Source: Asticcacaulis benevestitus DSM 16100 = ATCC BAA-896
GTDB taxonomy: Bacteria; Pseudomonadota; Alphaproteobacteria; Caulobacterales; Caulobacteraceae
Direction of reading: 5' to 3'
NCBI RefSeq assembly: GCF_000376105.1
Contig: NZ_AQWM01000001.1
Span: 496,001 to 560,000 of the forward strand
DNA: 64,000 nt
Numbering within the stretch: the stretch's first letter is position 1; the number at the start of each line of letters is the position of its first letter. The notes under the pieces were generated by a model that saw only the letters and a program-made list of their open reading frames with translations, did not search any database and was not told where the DNA came from. This document shows, one piece after another, positions 45,168-54,882 of this stretch. The translations under genes were made by a program, and so were the position numbers.

Positions 45168-47111
45168 ATGATCACCGCCTTCCGCGAATTTACCAAGTCA
45201 TGGTTCTTTAAAGGCCTGATGGTGCTTTTGATTGCGTCGTTCGCCGTTTTCGGCCTGCGCGACGCCTTCAACAAAATGGGCGGCAACGATGTTGTCACCG
45301 CCGGCAAGCGCGAGATCAGCTCCAACGATTTCAAGAGCCGATTTGAAATTATCAAGGAAAACTATCCCAAGGAAAACAAGGGACAGACCTTCACCAACGA
45401 AGAATATGTCGCCGCCGGCGCCCATATTCGCCTGCTGAACCAGATGGCCGACGAGACGGCGTTTGCCGCCTGGCTTGATTCGCTTGGCATCAAACCATCG
45501 GCCAAGATGATCGTCGCTGAAATCGGCAAGATCCCCGCCTTCTTCAACAGCGTCACCGGCCGTTTCGACAAGGACACCTATCGTCAGTTGCTGGCGCGCA
45601 ACAACATGACTGAAAAGTCGTTCGAGGAGAATATGTCGGACGAAATCGCCGGTCAGCAGTATCTGTCCGCCGCCGTCGCCGGCTTCAAGGCGCCGCGTAT
45701 CTATGCCGCCGCCGAAGCCGCAGTGACCCTGCAAAACCGCGACGCCAGCCTGTTCGTGGTCAATCAGTCGAACATCATCCTGCCCGCCCCGCCGACAGAA
45801 GCCGATCTGAACGCCTTCTACACCGCGCGCCTGCCGCAATTGCAGATGCCTGAACTGCGTCAGGCCTCGGTGGTCCGTTTCGCCGTCGACAACTACAAGG
45901 ACATCAAGGTTGACGAAGCCGCCGTCCGCAAGCTCTATGATGCCCGCCTCGCCACCCTGGCCGCGCCGGAAACCCGCAGCTTCGTGCAAGTGACCGCCCA
46001 GAACGCCGGCGACGCCAACGCCATCGCCAGCGCCCTGAAAGCCGGCAAGACGCCTGAAGACGCCGCCAAGGCCAACAAGGGTCAGGTCATCACCTATGAC
46101 CTGAAGCCCAAGACCGCCGTGCCCGACGCCAAGATCGGCAATGCCGCCTTCGCGCTCAAGACCGGTGATGTTTCCGGCGCCATTCAGGGCGAACTCGGCT
46201 ACGCCGTCATCAAGATGGGCGAGATCAAGACCGGTTCGACCCCATCTTATGACAGCGTACATGCCCAACTGGTTCAGGACTACCTCAAGGAAGAGGCAGC
46301 CAACCGCGTCAACAAAGATTCGAACGCTTTCTCTGATGCCATCCGCGCCGGCAAGAATTTCGACGCCACCGCCAAGGAACTGGGCCTGACCGTCGTCAAG
46401 CTTGAGCCGATGACCGCCGATGGCCAGACCAACAATCCGCGCGCCAACTATGGCAATTACACCACCCTGGTGAAGGCGATCTACGACCTGCCGTCGGCCG
46501 GTTCGGCCTCGGACGTTGAAGAACTCGGCGAAGGCCAGTATTTCGCCGTCCGCCTTGATGCCGTGAAGCCCGCCGGTGCCCCGCCTTTCGCCCAGATCAA
46601 AAACGAACTGGCACAGTACTGGATGGCCGAAAAGGTCGGTGCCGCCATTCAGACCAAGGCGTCTGAAGCCTCGGCCCGTCTCAACAAAGGTGAGTCCTTC
46701 GCTGCCGTCGCCGCCAGCCTGAAAGCGCCGGTCCGTCAGTTCCCGGGCTTAAGCCGCGCCACGGCACAGCAATCCGGCCTGCCGAACCCTGTGCTCGGTC
46801 GCGTCTTCGCCGGCAAGGCGGGCGAAACCTTCAATGCGCCAATTAACCAGATGAACATCGCCATTGGTCGCATCGACGCCGTTCATCAGGCTGATGTCTC
46901 CAGCGCCAACATGATGTCGACCGCCGTCCGCGCGCAAATGACCCAGAGCGTGCAGCAGGATATCGCCACGACCAACCGCACCGAAGCCCGCACCCTGGTC
47001 AAGACCGCCACCTATCCGAACACGGCCGAACTGGCGCTGGGCATCACGCCCGCCGATCCGAAGGCCGACAAGAAGGATGACAAGAAGCCCGCAGAAAAGG
47101 CCAAGCCGTGA
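45168..47111 (+). CDS. ppiD: Peptidyl-prolyl isomerase/periplasmic chaperone PpiD
   Basis: A 647-residue protein anchored by one N-terminal helix (FKGLMVLLIASFAVFGLRDAF region, about 14-30), with the SurA-N-type chaperone region KREISSNDFKSRFE following, a parvulin-like PPIase domain around 250-370 (FALKTGDVSGAIQGELGYAVIKM) and a Lys/Asp-rich C-terminus. It helps newly exported proteins at the Sec translocon. ATG 45168 is chosen because the membrane anchor follows at once. It overlaps trpE by four bases. Confidence 0.92.
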   Translation: MITAFREFTKSWFFKGLMVLLIASFAVFGLRDAFNKMGGNDVVTAGKREISSNDFKSRFEIIKENYPKENKGQTFTNEEYVAAGAHIRLLNQMADETAFAAWLDSLGIKPSAKMIVAEIGKIPAFFNSVTGRFDKDTYRQLLARNNMTEKSFEENMSDEIAGQQYLSAAVAGFKAPRIYAAAEAAVTLQNRDASLFVVNQSNIILPAPPTEADLNAFYTARLPQLQMPELRQASVVRFAVDNYKDIKVDEAAVRKLYDARLATLAAPETRSFVQVTAQNAGDANAIASALKAGKTPEDAAKANKGQVITYDLKPKTAVPDAKIGNAAFALKTGDVSGAIQGELGYAVIKMGEIKTGSTPSYDSVHAQLVQDYLKEEAANRVNKDSNAFSDAIRAGKNFDATAKELGLTVVKLEPMTADGQTNNPRANYGNYTTLVKAIYDLPSAGSASDVEELGEGQYFAVRLDAVKPAGAPPFAQIKNELAQYWMAEKVGAAIQTKASEASARLNKGESFAAVAASLKAPVRQFPGLSRATAQQSGLPNPVLGRVFAGKAGETFNAPINQMNIAIGRIDAVHQADVSSANMMSTAVRAQMTQSVQQDIATTNRTEARTLVKTATYPNTAELALGITPADPKADKKDDKKPAEKAKP

Positions 47112-48625
47112 TCGCCGAGGCCGCTTCCCTGACCGCCAACCAAGACGTCTTCACCCAGGCGTATGACACCGGCAAACCCTATATCGTCAGCCGCAAGCTG
47201 ATCGATGACCTGGAAACCCCGGTTTCGGCCTATCTGAAACTGTCGTGCAACCGCCCGTTCAGCTTCCTGTTCGAGTCGGTTGAGGGCGGTGCGCTCTCCG
47301 GCCGTTATTCGATCCTTACCCTGTCGCCTGACCTGGTGTGGCGCTGTTTCGGCGACAAGGCCGAACTGGCCATCGGCGGCGACATCGCCCGGGGCATCTA
47401 CACGCCGGACGACAAGCCGACGCTCGATTCGTTGCGCGCGCTTGTGGCCGCCAACAAGATGGATATCCCCGAAGGGCTGCCGCCCATGGTCTCCGGCCTG
47501 TTTGGCGTCTTCGGCTACGACCTGATCCGCCTGATGGAACCGCTCGGCGCCGGCAATCCCGATCCGTTGAACCTGCCCGACGCCTGTCTGGTGCGTCCGT
47601 CGGTGATCTGCGTCTTCGATAACGTCGCGCACGAGATCCTGCTCGCCAGCCCGGTCTGGCCGGACGGCCGGACGTCTCGGGATGCCTATAGCAGTGCCCT
47701 CGCACGTCTTGACGCTGTGGAATCCGACCTGCGCGTGCCGCTGGCTGCCCAGCCCGCCGCCACCGATCACCATCAGGAACCGTTGTCGTCACCGACCTCG
47801 GCACAGGGCTATGGCAGCATGGTCGAGCGCGCCAAGGACTATATCGCCGCCGGTGATATCTTCCAGGTCGTGCCGAGCCATCGCTTCGAGGCGCCGTTCA
47901 ACCTTGATCCGTTCGCCTTCTATCGCAGCGTCCGTCGCCACAACCCTTCGCCCTACCTGTTCTATCTGAACTTCGGCGATTTCCAGCTGGCCGGCTCGTC
48001 GCCTGAAATTCTGGTCCGTATCCGTGACGGCAAGCTGACGATCCGCCCGATCGCCGGCACCCGTCGCCGCGGCAAGACGCCGGCCGAGGACAAGGCGCTG
48101 GAACTGGAACTGCTGGCCGATCCGAAGGAGCTTTCCGAACACCTGATGCTGCTCGATCTGGGTCGCAACGATGTCGGCCGCGTGGCCAAGCCGGCGTCTG
48201 TGCGTGTCACTGAAAAGTTCGTCATCGAGCGCTACAGCCACGTCATGCACATCGTCTCCAATGTCGAAGGCGATGCGCCGGATGATCTGGATGCGGTCGA
48301 TGCCCTCCTGGCCGCCCTGCCCGCCGGCACGCTCTCTGGTGCGCCCAAGGTGCGCGCCATGGAGATCATCGACGAACTGGAATCCGTCAAGCGCGGCGTG
48401 CTTTACGGCGGTGGTGCGGGCTATATTTCAAGCGGCGGCAGCGTCGATGTCTGCATCGTGCTGCGCACAGCCCTGTTCAGGGATCGCATGATCTATGTGC
48501 AGGCCGGCGCCGGCGTGGTGGCCGACAGCGTGCCGCAAACCGAGTATGAGGAAACCTGCCACAAGGCCGGCGCGCTCATCAAGGCCGCGCAGGACGCCTG
48601 GCGTTACGTCTACAGCCAGAACTAA
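47108..48625 (+). CDS. trpE: Anthranilate synthase component I
   Basis: A 505-residue enzyme that makes anthranilate from chorismate with ammonia from TrpG. The feedback-inhibition region has FLFESVEGGALSGRYSIL (Trp-binding LLES-like element); the catalytic half has FQVVPSHRFEAPF, GSSPEILVRI, RPIAGTRRRG, LDLGRNDVGRV and TLSGAPKVRAMEII. GTG start overlapping the ppiD stop (GTGA). A minus-strand gene stands between it and trpG. Confidence 0.97.
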   Translation: MIAEAASLTANQDVFTQAYDTGKPYIVSRKLIDDLETPVSAYLKLSCNRPFSFLFESVEGGALSGRYSILTLSPDLVWRCFGDKAELAIGGDIARGIYTPDDKPTLDSLRALVAANKMDIPEGLPPMVSGLFGVFGYDLIRLMEPLGAGNPDPLNLPDACLVRPSVICVFDNVAHEILLASPVWPDGRTSRDAYSSALARLDAVESDLRVPLAAQPAATDHHQEPLSSPTSAQGYGSMVERAKDYIAAGDIFQVVPSHRFEAPFNLDPFAFYRSVRRHNPSPYLFYLNFGDFQLAGSSPEILVRIRDGKLTIRPIAGTRRRGKTPAEDKALELELLADPKELSEHLMLLDLGRNDVGRVAKPASVRVTEKFVIERYSHVMHIVSNVEGDAPDDLDAVDALLAALPAGTLSGAPKVRAMEIIDELESVKRGVLYGGGAGYISSGGSVDVCIVLRTALFRDRMIYVQAGAGVVADSVPQTEYEETCHKAGALIKAAQDAWRYVYSQN

Positions 48626-48638
48626 TTGTCGAGCCAGA

Positions 48639-49073
48639 CTAATTATCTAGATTGATGGTTTCCTGGGGCGCTGACTCCAGGGCCATCTTGGCGCGGACAA
48701 ATTCGTTCTGGTCGATACCGGCGGTTTGTTCGGTGGTTGCTGGCGGCTTAGCGCTCGAAAGCTGGAAATCTACGGCACGAGACTGGCCTTGCGGCACAGA
48801 TAGCCCCGACAGCATCGCCCCACCGTCCGTTGGACGGTCAGAGTTCAGCGACGCCACCTTGACCGCATTGACCGCGCCGTTCATCGGCATACGGGTCATG
48901 GTATAGGTAAAAAACATGCCGGCGCTGACAACACCCAGCAAGGCAATGATCGGCACATAACCTGGGGCGCGCTTCTTCATCGGCCTGTTGAGCAGCATCA
49001 TGGCTTCGTAAAGGCGCTCGTCGCTCAGGTCGGTTGTTTGTGCGTCCGCTAATCCGTTACGAATCGATGTCAT
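48639..49073 (-). CDS. Single-pass membrane protein, unknown function
   Basis: 144 residues from ATG 49073, which has AAGGTG at good spacing; a GTG nine codons earlier lacks a ribosome site. One membrane helix (VPIIALLGVVSAGMFFTYTM, near 39-58) separates a short cytoplasmic head with LSDERLYEAMMLLNRPMKKR from an exported Ser/Pro/Gln tail. It interrupts the trp genes on the opposite strand. Function not deducible. Confidence 0.65.
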   Translation of the reverse strand: MTSIRNGLADAQTTDLSDERLYEAMMLLNRPMKKRAPGYVPIIALLGVVSAGMFFTYTMTRMPMNGAVNAVKVASLNSDRPTDGGAMLSGLSVPQGQSRAVDFQLSSAKPPATTEQTAGIDQNEFVRAKMALESAPQETINLDN

Positions 49074-49230
49074 GCGCCGCACCTTACGGATATTTGCCAC
49101 GACACAAAAGTCTTGTGATGTTTAGGCTTGGAAAGGCGGATGCAATTGCTTAGATACATGCTGAATGTGTGGGCGCGCTGTTGTTAGTGGGTGACAGACA
49201 CCTTACCAGACTGCGCTTACGGAGGCCTTA

Positions 49231-49824
49231 ATGATCTTGGTTATCGATAATTATGATAGTTTCACTTACAACCTCGTCCATTATCTGGCCGAGCTTGGCG
49301 CGGAGACGCAGGTTTATCGTAACGACGCACTGAGCGTTCAGGACGCCCTGGCGCTGGCGCCGAAAGCCATCCTGCTGTCGCCGGGCCCTTGCGCCCCCGA
49401 TCAGGCCGGCATCTGCCTGCCGCTGCTGCGCGCCGCCCCCGAAGACATGCCGGTTCTGGGCGTCTGCCTCGGTCACCAGTCGATCGGTCAGGCCTATGGT
49501 GGCGACGTTATCCGCGCCAAGACCTTGATGCACGGCAAGACCAGCCAGATACACCATAATAACAAGGGCATTTTCAAGGACTTGCCCAATCCATTTACAG
49601 CGACACGTTATCACTCGCTGGCGGTGAAGCGCGAAACCCTGCCCGATGATCTGGAGGTGACCGCCTGGACCGAAGACGGCGAGATCATGGGCGTGCAGCA
49701 CAAGACGCGCCCGATCCACGGCGTCCAGTTCCACCCTGAATCGATCGCCACCGAAGGCGGTCACCAGTTGCTGTCGAACTTCCTCGACCTCGCCGGTATC
49801 GAGAACCACAACCTCTATGTCTGA
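49231..49824 (+). CDS. trpG: Anthranilate synthase glutamine amidotransferase (TrpG/PabA)
   Basis: A 197-residue class I glutaminase. [19 protein letters not shown] opening, LLSPGPCAP, nucleophile Cys79 in [11 protein letters not shown], and the catalytic His/Glu in [13 protein letters not shown]. It overlaps trpD by eight bases. The same protein likely serves p-aminobenzoate synthesis, since no pabA paralogue is near. GGAGG before the ATG. Confidence 0.96.
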   Translation: MILVIDNYDSFTYNLVHYLAELGAETQVYRNDALSVQDALALAPKAILLSPGPCAPDQAGICLPLLRAAPEDMPVLGVCLGHQSIGQAYGGDVIRAKTLMHGKTSQIHHNNKGIFKDLPNPFTATRYHSLAVKRETLPDDLEVTAWTEDGEIMGVQHKTRPIHGVQFHPESIATEGGHQLLSNFLDLAGIENHNLYV

Positions 49825-50833
49825 CGCCTTCAAGCCCCTGCTGTCGAAACTGGCTGACGGCACCACCCTGAACGAAGAAGACGCCGAGTCCTTCTTCTCG
49901 GCCTGCCTGCGCGGCGAACCAACCCCGGCTCAGGTGGCCGCGGCTGTGACCGCGATCCGTATTCGTGGCGAAACGGTCGGCGAAATCGCCGCCTGCGCCC
50001 GCGCCATGCGCAAGGCCGCCATCCATCTGGACCATCCCTACGAAGTGATAGATGTGTGCGGCACCGGCGGCGATGGCTTGCACACGCTGAATATTTCAAC
50101 CGCCGTCGGTTTCGTGGCGGCCGGTGGCGGGCTGAAAGTGGCCAAGCACGGCAACCGCGCCATCACCTCGAAGTCCGGTACAGCCGATGTGCTAGCGGCG
50201 ATCGGCGTCAATATTGAAGCGACGCTGGAGCAACAGCGCACGGCGCTCGATGAGGCCGGCATCTGCTTCATGTTCGCCCAGTCGCACCACGGCGCCATGA
50301 AGCATGTCTCGCCAATCCGGCAGCAGCTGGGTTTCCGCACCATTTTCAACCTGCTGGGTCCGCTCAGCAATCCGGCCGGCGCCAAACGTCAGGTGGTCGG
50401 CGTACCCTCGCCGCGCTTTGTTGAACCCATCGCGCAGGCGCTTGGCCAGCTTGGCGCCGTGAAGGCGTGGTCGGTGCATGGTTCCGGCCTCGATGAACTG
50501 ACCACAACCGGCGAAACCGACGTGGCCGAATGGCGTGACGGCTTTGTCCGCCTGTTCAAGATCACCCCGGAGGCCGTGGGCCTGCCGCGCGCAGCGCTGG
50601 CCGATATCACCGGCGGCGCACCGGAGCATAATGCGGCGGAGCTTCTGGCCTTGCTCAATGGCAAAAAGAGCGCCTACCGCGATATCGTCCTCCTCAATGC
50701 CGCCGCCGCTTTCCTGGTGGCCGACAAGGTCGAGACGCTGCGTGAAGGGGTTGACCTGGCCATGGCCGTGATCGATGACGGCAAGGCGAAAGCCGCGCTC
50801 GACACCCTGATCCGGACGACGCCGCCCCTATAA
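49817..50833 (+). CDS. trpD: Anthranilate phosphoribosyltransferase
   Basis: A 338-residue enzyme joining anthranilate to PRPP. PRPP-binding motifs [17 protein letters not shown] and [17 protein letters not shown], and the anthranilate tunnel segment with [27 protein letters not shown], are present. Overlaps trpG and precedes trpC by 82 bases, in the trpGDC unit; trpF, trpB and trpA are not in the window. Confidence 0.97.
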   Translation: MSDAFKPLLSKLADGTTLNEEDAESFFSACLRGEPTPAQVAAAVTAIRIRGETVGEIAACARAMRKAAIHLDHPYEVIDVCGTGGDGLHTLNISTAVGFVAAGGGLKVAKHGNRAITSKSGTADVLAAIGVNIEATLEQQRTALDEAGICFMFAQSHHGAMKHVSPIRQQLGFRTIFNLLGPLSNPAGAKRQVVGVPSPRFVEPIAQALGQLGAVKAWSVHGSGLDELTTTGETDVAEWRDGFVRLFKITPEAVGLPRAALADITGGAPEHNAAELLALLNGKKSAYRDIVLLNAAAAFLVADKVETLREGVDLAMAVIDDGKAKAALDTLIRTTPPL

Positions 50834-50915
50834 CGCCCCCCCTATAACATAAGTGTTGAGTGGCTAAGGCGTGGCGCGACATGATAGTGTCGCCACACCC
50901 GCCAAAGGAGACGAT

Positions 50916-51707
50916 ATGCAGGATATTCTGGAGAAGATTGCCACGTACAAGCGTGAGGATGTGGCCGTGCGCCGCGTCAACACGACGCTGAACGATCTCG
51001 AATCCGCGATAGAAGCTGCAGGCCCCACGCGCGGCTTTGCCCGCGCCCTTGTCGCCAACCAGCAACCGGGCGGGCTGTCGCTGATCGCCGAGATCAAGAA
51101 GGCCAGCCCCTCCAAGGGTTTGATTCGCGAAGATTTCGATCCGAACTACTTGGCGCAATGTTATGAGGCCGGTGGCGCGAGTTGCCTGTCGATCCTGACC
51201 GATAACCCAAGCTTCATGGGCCACGAATCGCACTTCCAGTCGGCGCGCGGGGCGGTGTCCCTGCCCTGTATCCGCAAGGAATTCCTCGTCGATACCTGGC
51301 AGGTGACCGAATCGCGCAGCCTGGGCGCCGACGCCATCCTGGTCATCATGGCGATGATTGATGATTCGCTCGCCGCCGATCTGATCGATACCGCGCATCA
51401 CTACGGCATGGACGCTCTGGTCGAGGTTCACGACGCAGAAGAAATGCGCCGCGCGCTTACACTGAAATCAAAGCTGATTGGCGTAAATAACCGTAATCTT
51501 AGAAATTTTCATGTCGACCTGGCCGTGACCGAAGAGCTGGCCCATATGGTCACGCCCGAGCATATTCTGGTCGCTGAAAGCGGTATCTTCACGCCGTTTG
51601 ACGTCAAGCGTCTGGCCCGCACCGGCGCCACCGCCATGTTGGTGGGCGAAAGCCTTATGCGCCAAGGCGATGTCACCGAAGCGACGCGGACCCTGTTGTC
51701 GATTTAA
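50916..51707 (+). CDS. trpC: Indole-3-glycerol phosphate synthase
   Basis: 263 residues from ATG 50916, preceded by AAAGGAG. TIM barrel with [16 protein letters not shown] (catalytic Lys pair), [31 protein letters not shown] and [14 protein letters not shown], then [14 protein letters not shown]. Monofunctional: no TrpF domain is fused. An earlier ATG 15 codons upstream is out of family length. Confidence 0.97.
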   Translation: MQDILEKIATYKREDVAVRRVNTTLNDLESAIEAAGPTRGFARALVANQQPGGLSLIAEIKKASPSKGLIREDFDPNYLAQCYEAGGASCLSILTDNPSFMGHESHFQSARGAVSLPCIRKEFLVDTWQVTESRSLGADAILVIMAMIDDSLAADLIDTAHHYGMDALVEVHDAEEMRRALTLKSKLIGVNNRNLRNFHVDLAVTEELAHMVTPEHILVAESGIFTPFDVKRLARTGATAMLVGESLMRQGDVTEATRTLLSI

Positions 51708-51738
51708 GCAAAAATGCGGTAATTTTTGCGGCGTTAGC

Positions 51739-51766
51739 TTGACATTAACAAGAACACATATAGAAC
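51739..51766 (+). promoter_or_regulatory. lexA promoter with SOS box
   Basis: -35 TTGACA (51739-51744), 16-base spacer, -10 TAGAAC (51761-51766). GAAC-N7-GAAC at 51752-51766 reads GTTC-N7-GTTC on the other strand, the alphaproteobacterial LexA box. Its one half site is the -10 hexamer, so LexA bound here would block RNA polymerase: direct autoregulation. Confidence 0.88.
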
Positions 51767-51830
51767 ATCGGCTATAGGTTCATGACTTGTTCTGCGAATA
51801 CGCAGACAGGCATTGCGAAATAGGTGTTCT

Positions 51831-52529
51831 ATGCTGACGACCAAACAACGCGAACTCCTGATGTTCATTCACGAACGCATCAAGGAAAGCGGCGTCTCGC
51901 CATCGTTCGATGAAATGAAAGAGGCGCTCGATCTGGCGTCGAAATCAGGTATCCACCGCCTCATCACGGCGCTGGAAGAACGCGGCTTTATCCGCCGCCT
52001 GGCGCACCGCGCCCGGGCGCTCGAAGTCATCAAGATGCCCGATCAGGCCACAGCCTCGGCACCGCCGCGCGGTCGTCAGGCCTTTGTGCCGCAAGTGGTT
52101 GAAGGCTCACGTCCGCTTGAAAGCTCCGCCCCCGTCAATGACGACACCCGCGAGTTGCCGCTGCTGGGCAAAATCGCCGCCGGTGTGCCGATCGAAGCCA
52201 TGGGGCAGGAACGCGACCGCATACATGTGCCCGAAGCCCTGCTCGGCGCCGGTGAGCATTATATCCTCGAAATCGAAGGCGATTCGATGATCAATGCCGG
52301 CATTCTGAATGGCGATTTCGTCGTCATCAAGAAGACCGATACCGCACAGTCCGGTGAAATCGTTGTGGCCCTGGTCGATGAAGACACCGCCACACTGAAA
52401 CGTCTGCGCAAGAAGGGCGGCTCGATTGCCCTTGAAGCCGCCAATCCTGACTACAAGACCAAGATTTATAACGATGGACAAGTCAAGGTTCAGGGCCGTC
52501 TGGTCGGCCTGATGCGACGCTATCACTAA
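51831..52529 (+). CDS. lexA: SOS repressor LexA
   Basis: A 232-residue repressor. N-terminal winged helix with [28 protein letters not shown] and [21 protein letters not shown]; cleavage site Ala117-Gly118 (KIAAGVP); catalytic Ser152 (EGDSMI) and Lys190 (DTATLKRL). It self-cleaves with RecA on DNA damage. Start at 51831 in place of an upstream in-frame ATG. Its own SOS box is at 51752-51766. The 3' end overlaps the comEC remnant by four bases. Confidence 0.97.
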   Translation: MLTTKQRELLMFIHERIKESGVSPSFDEMKEALDLASKSGIHRLITALEERGFIRRLAHRARALEVIKMPDQATASAPPRGRQAFVPQVVEGSRPLESSAPVNDDTRELPLLGKIAAGVPIEAMGQERDRIHVPEALLGAGEHYILEIEGDSMINAGILNGDFVVIKKTDTAQSGEIVVALVDEDTATLKRLRKKGGSIALEAANPDYKTKIYNDGQVKVQGRLVGLMRRYH

Positions 52530-53279
52530 TAGGCCGCATCGCCCTCGGCTTGCGAGGGGCTTGACCAGTAGCGATGACCACGTAGGGGCTGGGCAGCCTT
52601 GATCTCCCAGCCCTTTTGCGTATCCGTCTGGCGCGTTAGTTCAATGGCGCCAAGCGTGCGGAAGTCAACGGCGCTGATACGGTTGACGCCAGCGCATTCA
52701 TCCAGCCAGTCACCCACCGGACTGCGCAGGATCACCAGATCGCTGATCTGACATAGCTCCGTCAAGCGCTCTGGCTTGGGCGGCTTGTTCCTGAACCAGA
52801 AGCCGACCTTCATAGCGGCCTCAGACTTAGGCGTGCAGCCGTAGCCCTTGCAGATATAGTCGGCGTCGCGCGCGCTGATAGCCTGAGACCTCAGGCCATA
52901 GTGCTCACGCCATTGCTCTAAGCCATACTGACGCACGCGCTCACGCATCACATGTGCGCCAGCGGATGCGCGGATCGCCGCATTACCGCCCTCAGGGTCG
53001 ATCCAGATATCCGGCGGCGTCACGCGCGGCCACCACAGGATAGCGCATATCGCCAGCAGACCGGCCCATCGGGCCTTGTCGCGCACCAGACAAAACCACA
53101 ACAGCCCGATAAACTCGATGGCCCACCCATAGCCCTGACGGCTCGAACAGCAGGCTGAGATAGGCGGCCGCACCGCCCCCCATGGCGACCGGCAGCCACA
53201 AAAACAGCCGCCCGGCCTGCAGGCTCAGCGCGTCCACCGTGCGATTTTTGATGAAAATAATCGCGGATTTCAAACGCAC
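52526..53279 (-). pseudogene. comEC: comEC remnant with large internal deletion and frameshift
   Basis: Two frames together give a shortened ComEC/Rec2. From a GTG near 53279 the first frame reads DALSLQAGRLFLWLPVAMGGGAAAYLSLLFEP, the ComEC N-terminal start; near 53131-53140 the similarity moves to the next frame, beginning GYGWAIEFIGLLWFCLVRDKAR and going on to PPDIWIDPEGG, CKGYGC, CQISDLVI and a final GWEIKAAQP, the ComEC C-terminal region. About 450 residues of the channel and nuclease-like middle are gone (normal length near 700). The remaining gene cannot import DNA. The longest intact frame (52526-53173) would encode 215 residues. Confidence 0.7.
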
Positions 53280-53373
53280 ATCGCCCCAAAGTGCCCAAAA
53301 ATAAGATGAAAGACCTTGGGTTCGCGGCAAAGAGAGCTATAAGACCTTCACAAACCTTCCCCCCTGACCATAA

Positions 53374-54789
53374 ATGACCATGACCCAACTAAAATCGCAA
53401 GTCGTCACCCGTTTCGCCCCCTCGCCGACCGGCTACCTGCATATCGGCGGCGCCCGCACGGCCCTGTTCAACTGGCTTTATGCGAAACATACCGGCGGCA
53501 AGTTCCTGATTCGCGTCGAGGACACCGACCGCGAACGCTCAACTGTAGCGGCTGTCGACGCCATTTTTGAGGGTCTCGACTGGCTGGGGCTGAAGCCTGA
53601 CGACACCGTGGTCTTCCAGCATGCGCGCGAAAAGCGCCACAAGCAGGCCGTCGCCGAGCTGGTGGCCAAGGGCCGGGCCTATGCCTGCTTCATGACGCAG
53701 GAAGAAACCGAAATGGCGCGCGAGGACGCCCGTGAGGCCGGTCATGCCCTGCGCTCGCCATGGCGCGACCGCACGCCGACTGGGGCCGAACTGGAGCAAG
53801 CGCATGTTATCCGCTTCAAGGGGCCGCTCGGCGACGCCCTGGTGGTGCCCGATGCGGTGCAGGGCGACGTCACCTTCAACACCAAGGACATGGACGACCT
53901 GATCCTGCTGCGCTCCGATGGCAACCCGACCTATAACCTCGCTGTCGTGGTCGATGATCATGATATGGGCATCACCCACGTCATTCGTGGCGACGATCAC
54001 CTGAACAATGCCGCGCGCCAGAGCCTGATCTATATGGCCTTTGGCTGGGAGCTGCCGACCTTCGCACATATTCCGCTGATCCATGGCCCCGATGGAGCCA
54101 AGCTCTCCAAACGCCATGGGGCGCAGGCGGTTGGCGATTACCAGAGCCTGGGCTATCTGCCCGAAGCCATGCGCAACTACCTGACACGCCTTGGCTGGTC
54201 GCATGGCGATGACGAGATTTTCGACGACGCCCAGGCGATTGAATGGTTCGATGTCAGCGGTATCAACAAGGCGCCGGCGCGCCTCGATTTCGCCAAGTTG
54301 GGCTCGGTCAATGCCCACTGGATTCGCGTGGCTGATGATGCGCGCCTTGTCAATCTGGTCATGGCGGAGTTGATCGGCACCGGCCACAAGGAAGCCCCGG
54401 ACACACGCGAAATCCTCACCCGCACCCTGCCCCTCGTCAAGGAGCGCGCGCAGACCATCGTGCAATTGGCGCAGGCTGCGCATTTTGCGTTGGTGAAAGG
54501 GCCGGTTCCGCTTGATGAAAAGACAAAAAATCTGCTGACAGAAGAAACAATTTCTCGCCTCAAGCGTCTTCACGAAAATGTGTTGCTATGGGACAACTGG
54601 GATGCCGATTATATTGACGGACAATTGAAAAATTTCGTTGAAAATGAAGGTGTTGGCTTCGGAAAGATCGGCCCTGTACTGCGTGGAATTCTCTCTGCCG
54701 GACACCCCGCACCGGATATTTCCAGACTTTTGGCCTCTATTGGCCGCGAAGAGAGCCTCCTTCGCTTAAAAGGGGGGCTTTTCATTTAG
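53374..54789 (+). CDS. gltX: Glutamyl-tRNA synthetase
   Basis: A 471-residue class I synthetase: TRFAPSPTGYLHIGGARTALFNWL contains the HIGH-type HIGG, then FLIRVEDTDRERS, VIRGDDHLNN and the KMSKS-type KLSKRHG (near 247). The anticodon-binding helical C-terminus is complete. Charges tRNA-Glu (and possibly tRNA-Gln). Divergent from the comEC remnant, followed by gltA. Confidence 0.97.
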   Translation: MTMTQLKSQVVTRFAPSPTGYLHIGGARTALFNWLYAKHTGGKFLIRVEDTDRERSTVAAVDAIFEGLDWLGLKPDDTVVFQHAREKRHKQAVAELVAKGRAYACFMTQEETEMAREDAREAGHALRSPWRDRTPTGAELEQAHVIRFKGPLGDALVVPDAVQGDVTFNTKDMDDLILLRSDGNPTYNLAVVVDDHDMGITHVIRGDDHLNNAARQSLIYMAFGWELPTFAHIPLIHGPDGAKLSKRHGAQAVGDYQSLGYLPEAMRNYLTRLGWSHGDDEIFDDAQAIEWFDVSGINKAPARLDFAKLGSVNAHWIRVADDARLVNLVMAELIGTGHKEAPDTREILTRTLPLVKERAQTIVQLAQAAHFALVKGPVPLDEKTKNLLTEETISRLKRLHENVLLWDNWDADYIDGQLKNFVENEGVGFGKIGPVLRGILSAGHPAPDISRLLASIGREESLLRLKGGLFI

Positions 54790-54882
54790 AAGGAGTGTTT
54801 ATATAGCAAGCGCGACGCCGATTTTAGGTGCGCCGCACACAGGCCCCGCCAAGGGTCGAAACCTTATCTGAGGTAGCGTAAT

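Noticed and set aside
49158-49187. Possible trp leader peptide: ATG, nine codons with one Trp, TAG, upstream of trpG
   Set aside because: Only one Trp codon, no ribosome site, and no convincing terminator/antiterminator pair follows before trpG; likely chance.
53539-54573. 344-codon minus-strand frame opposite gltX
   Set aside because: Antisense shadow of an essential, fully conserved gene.
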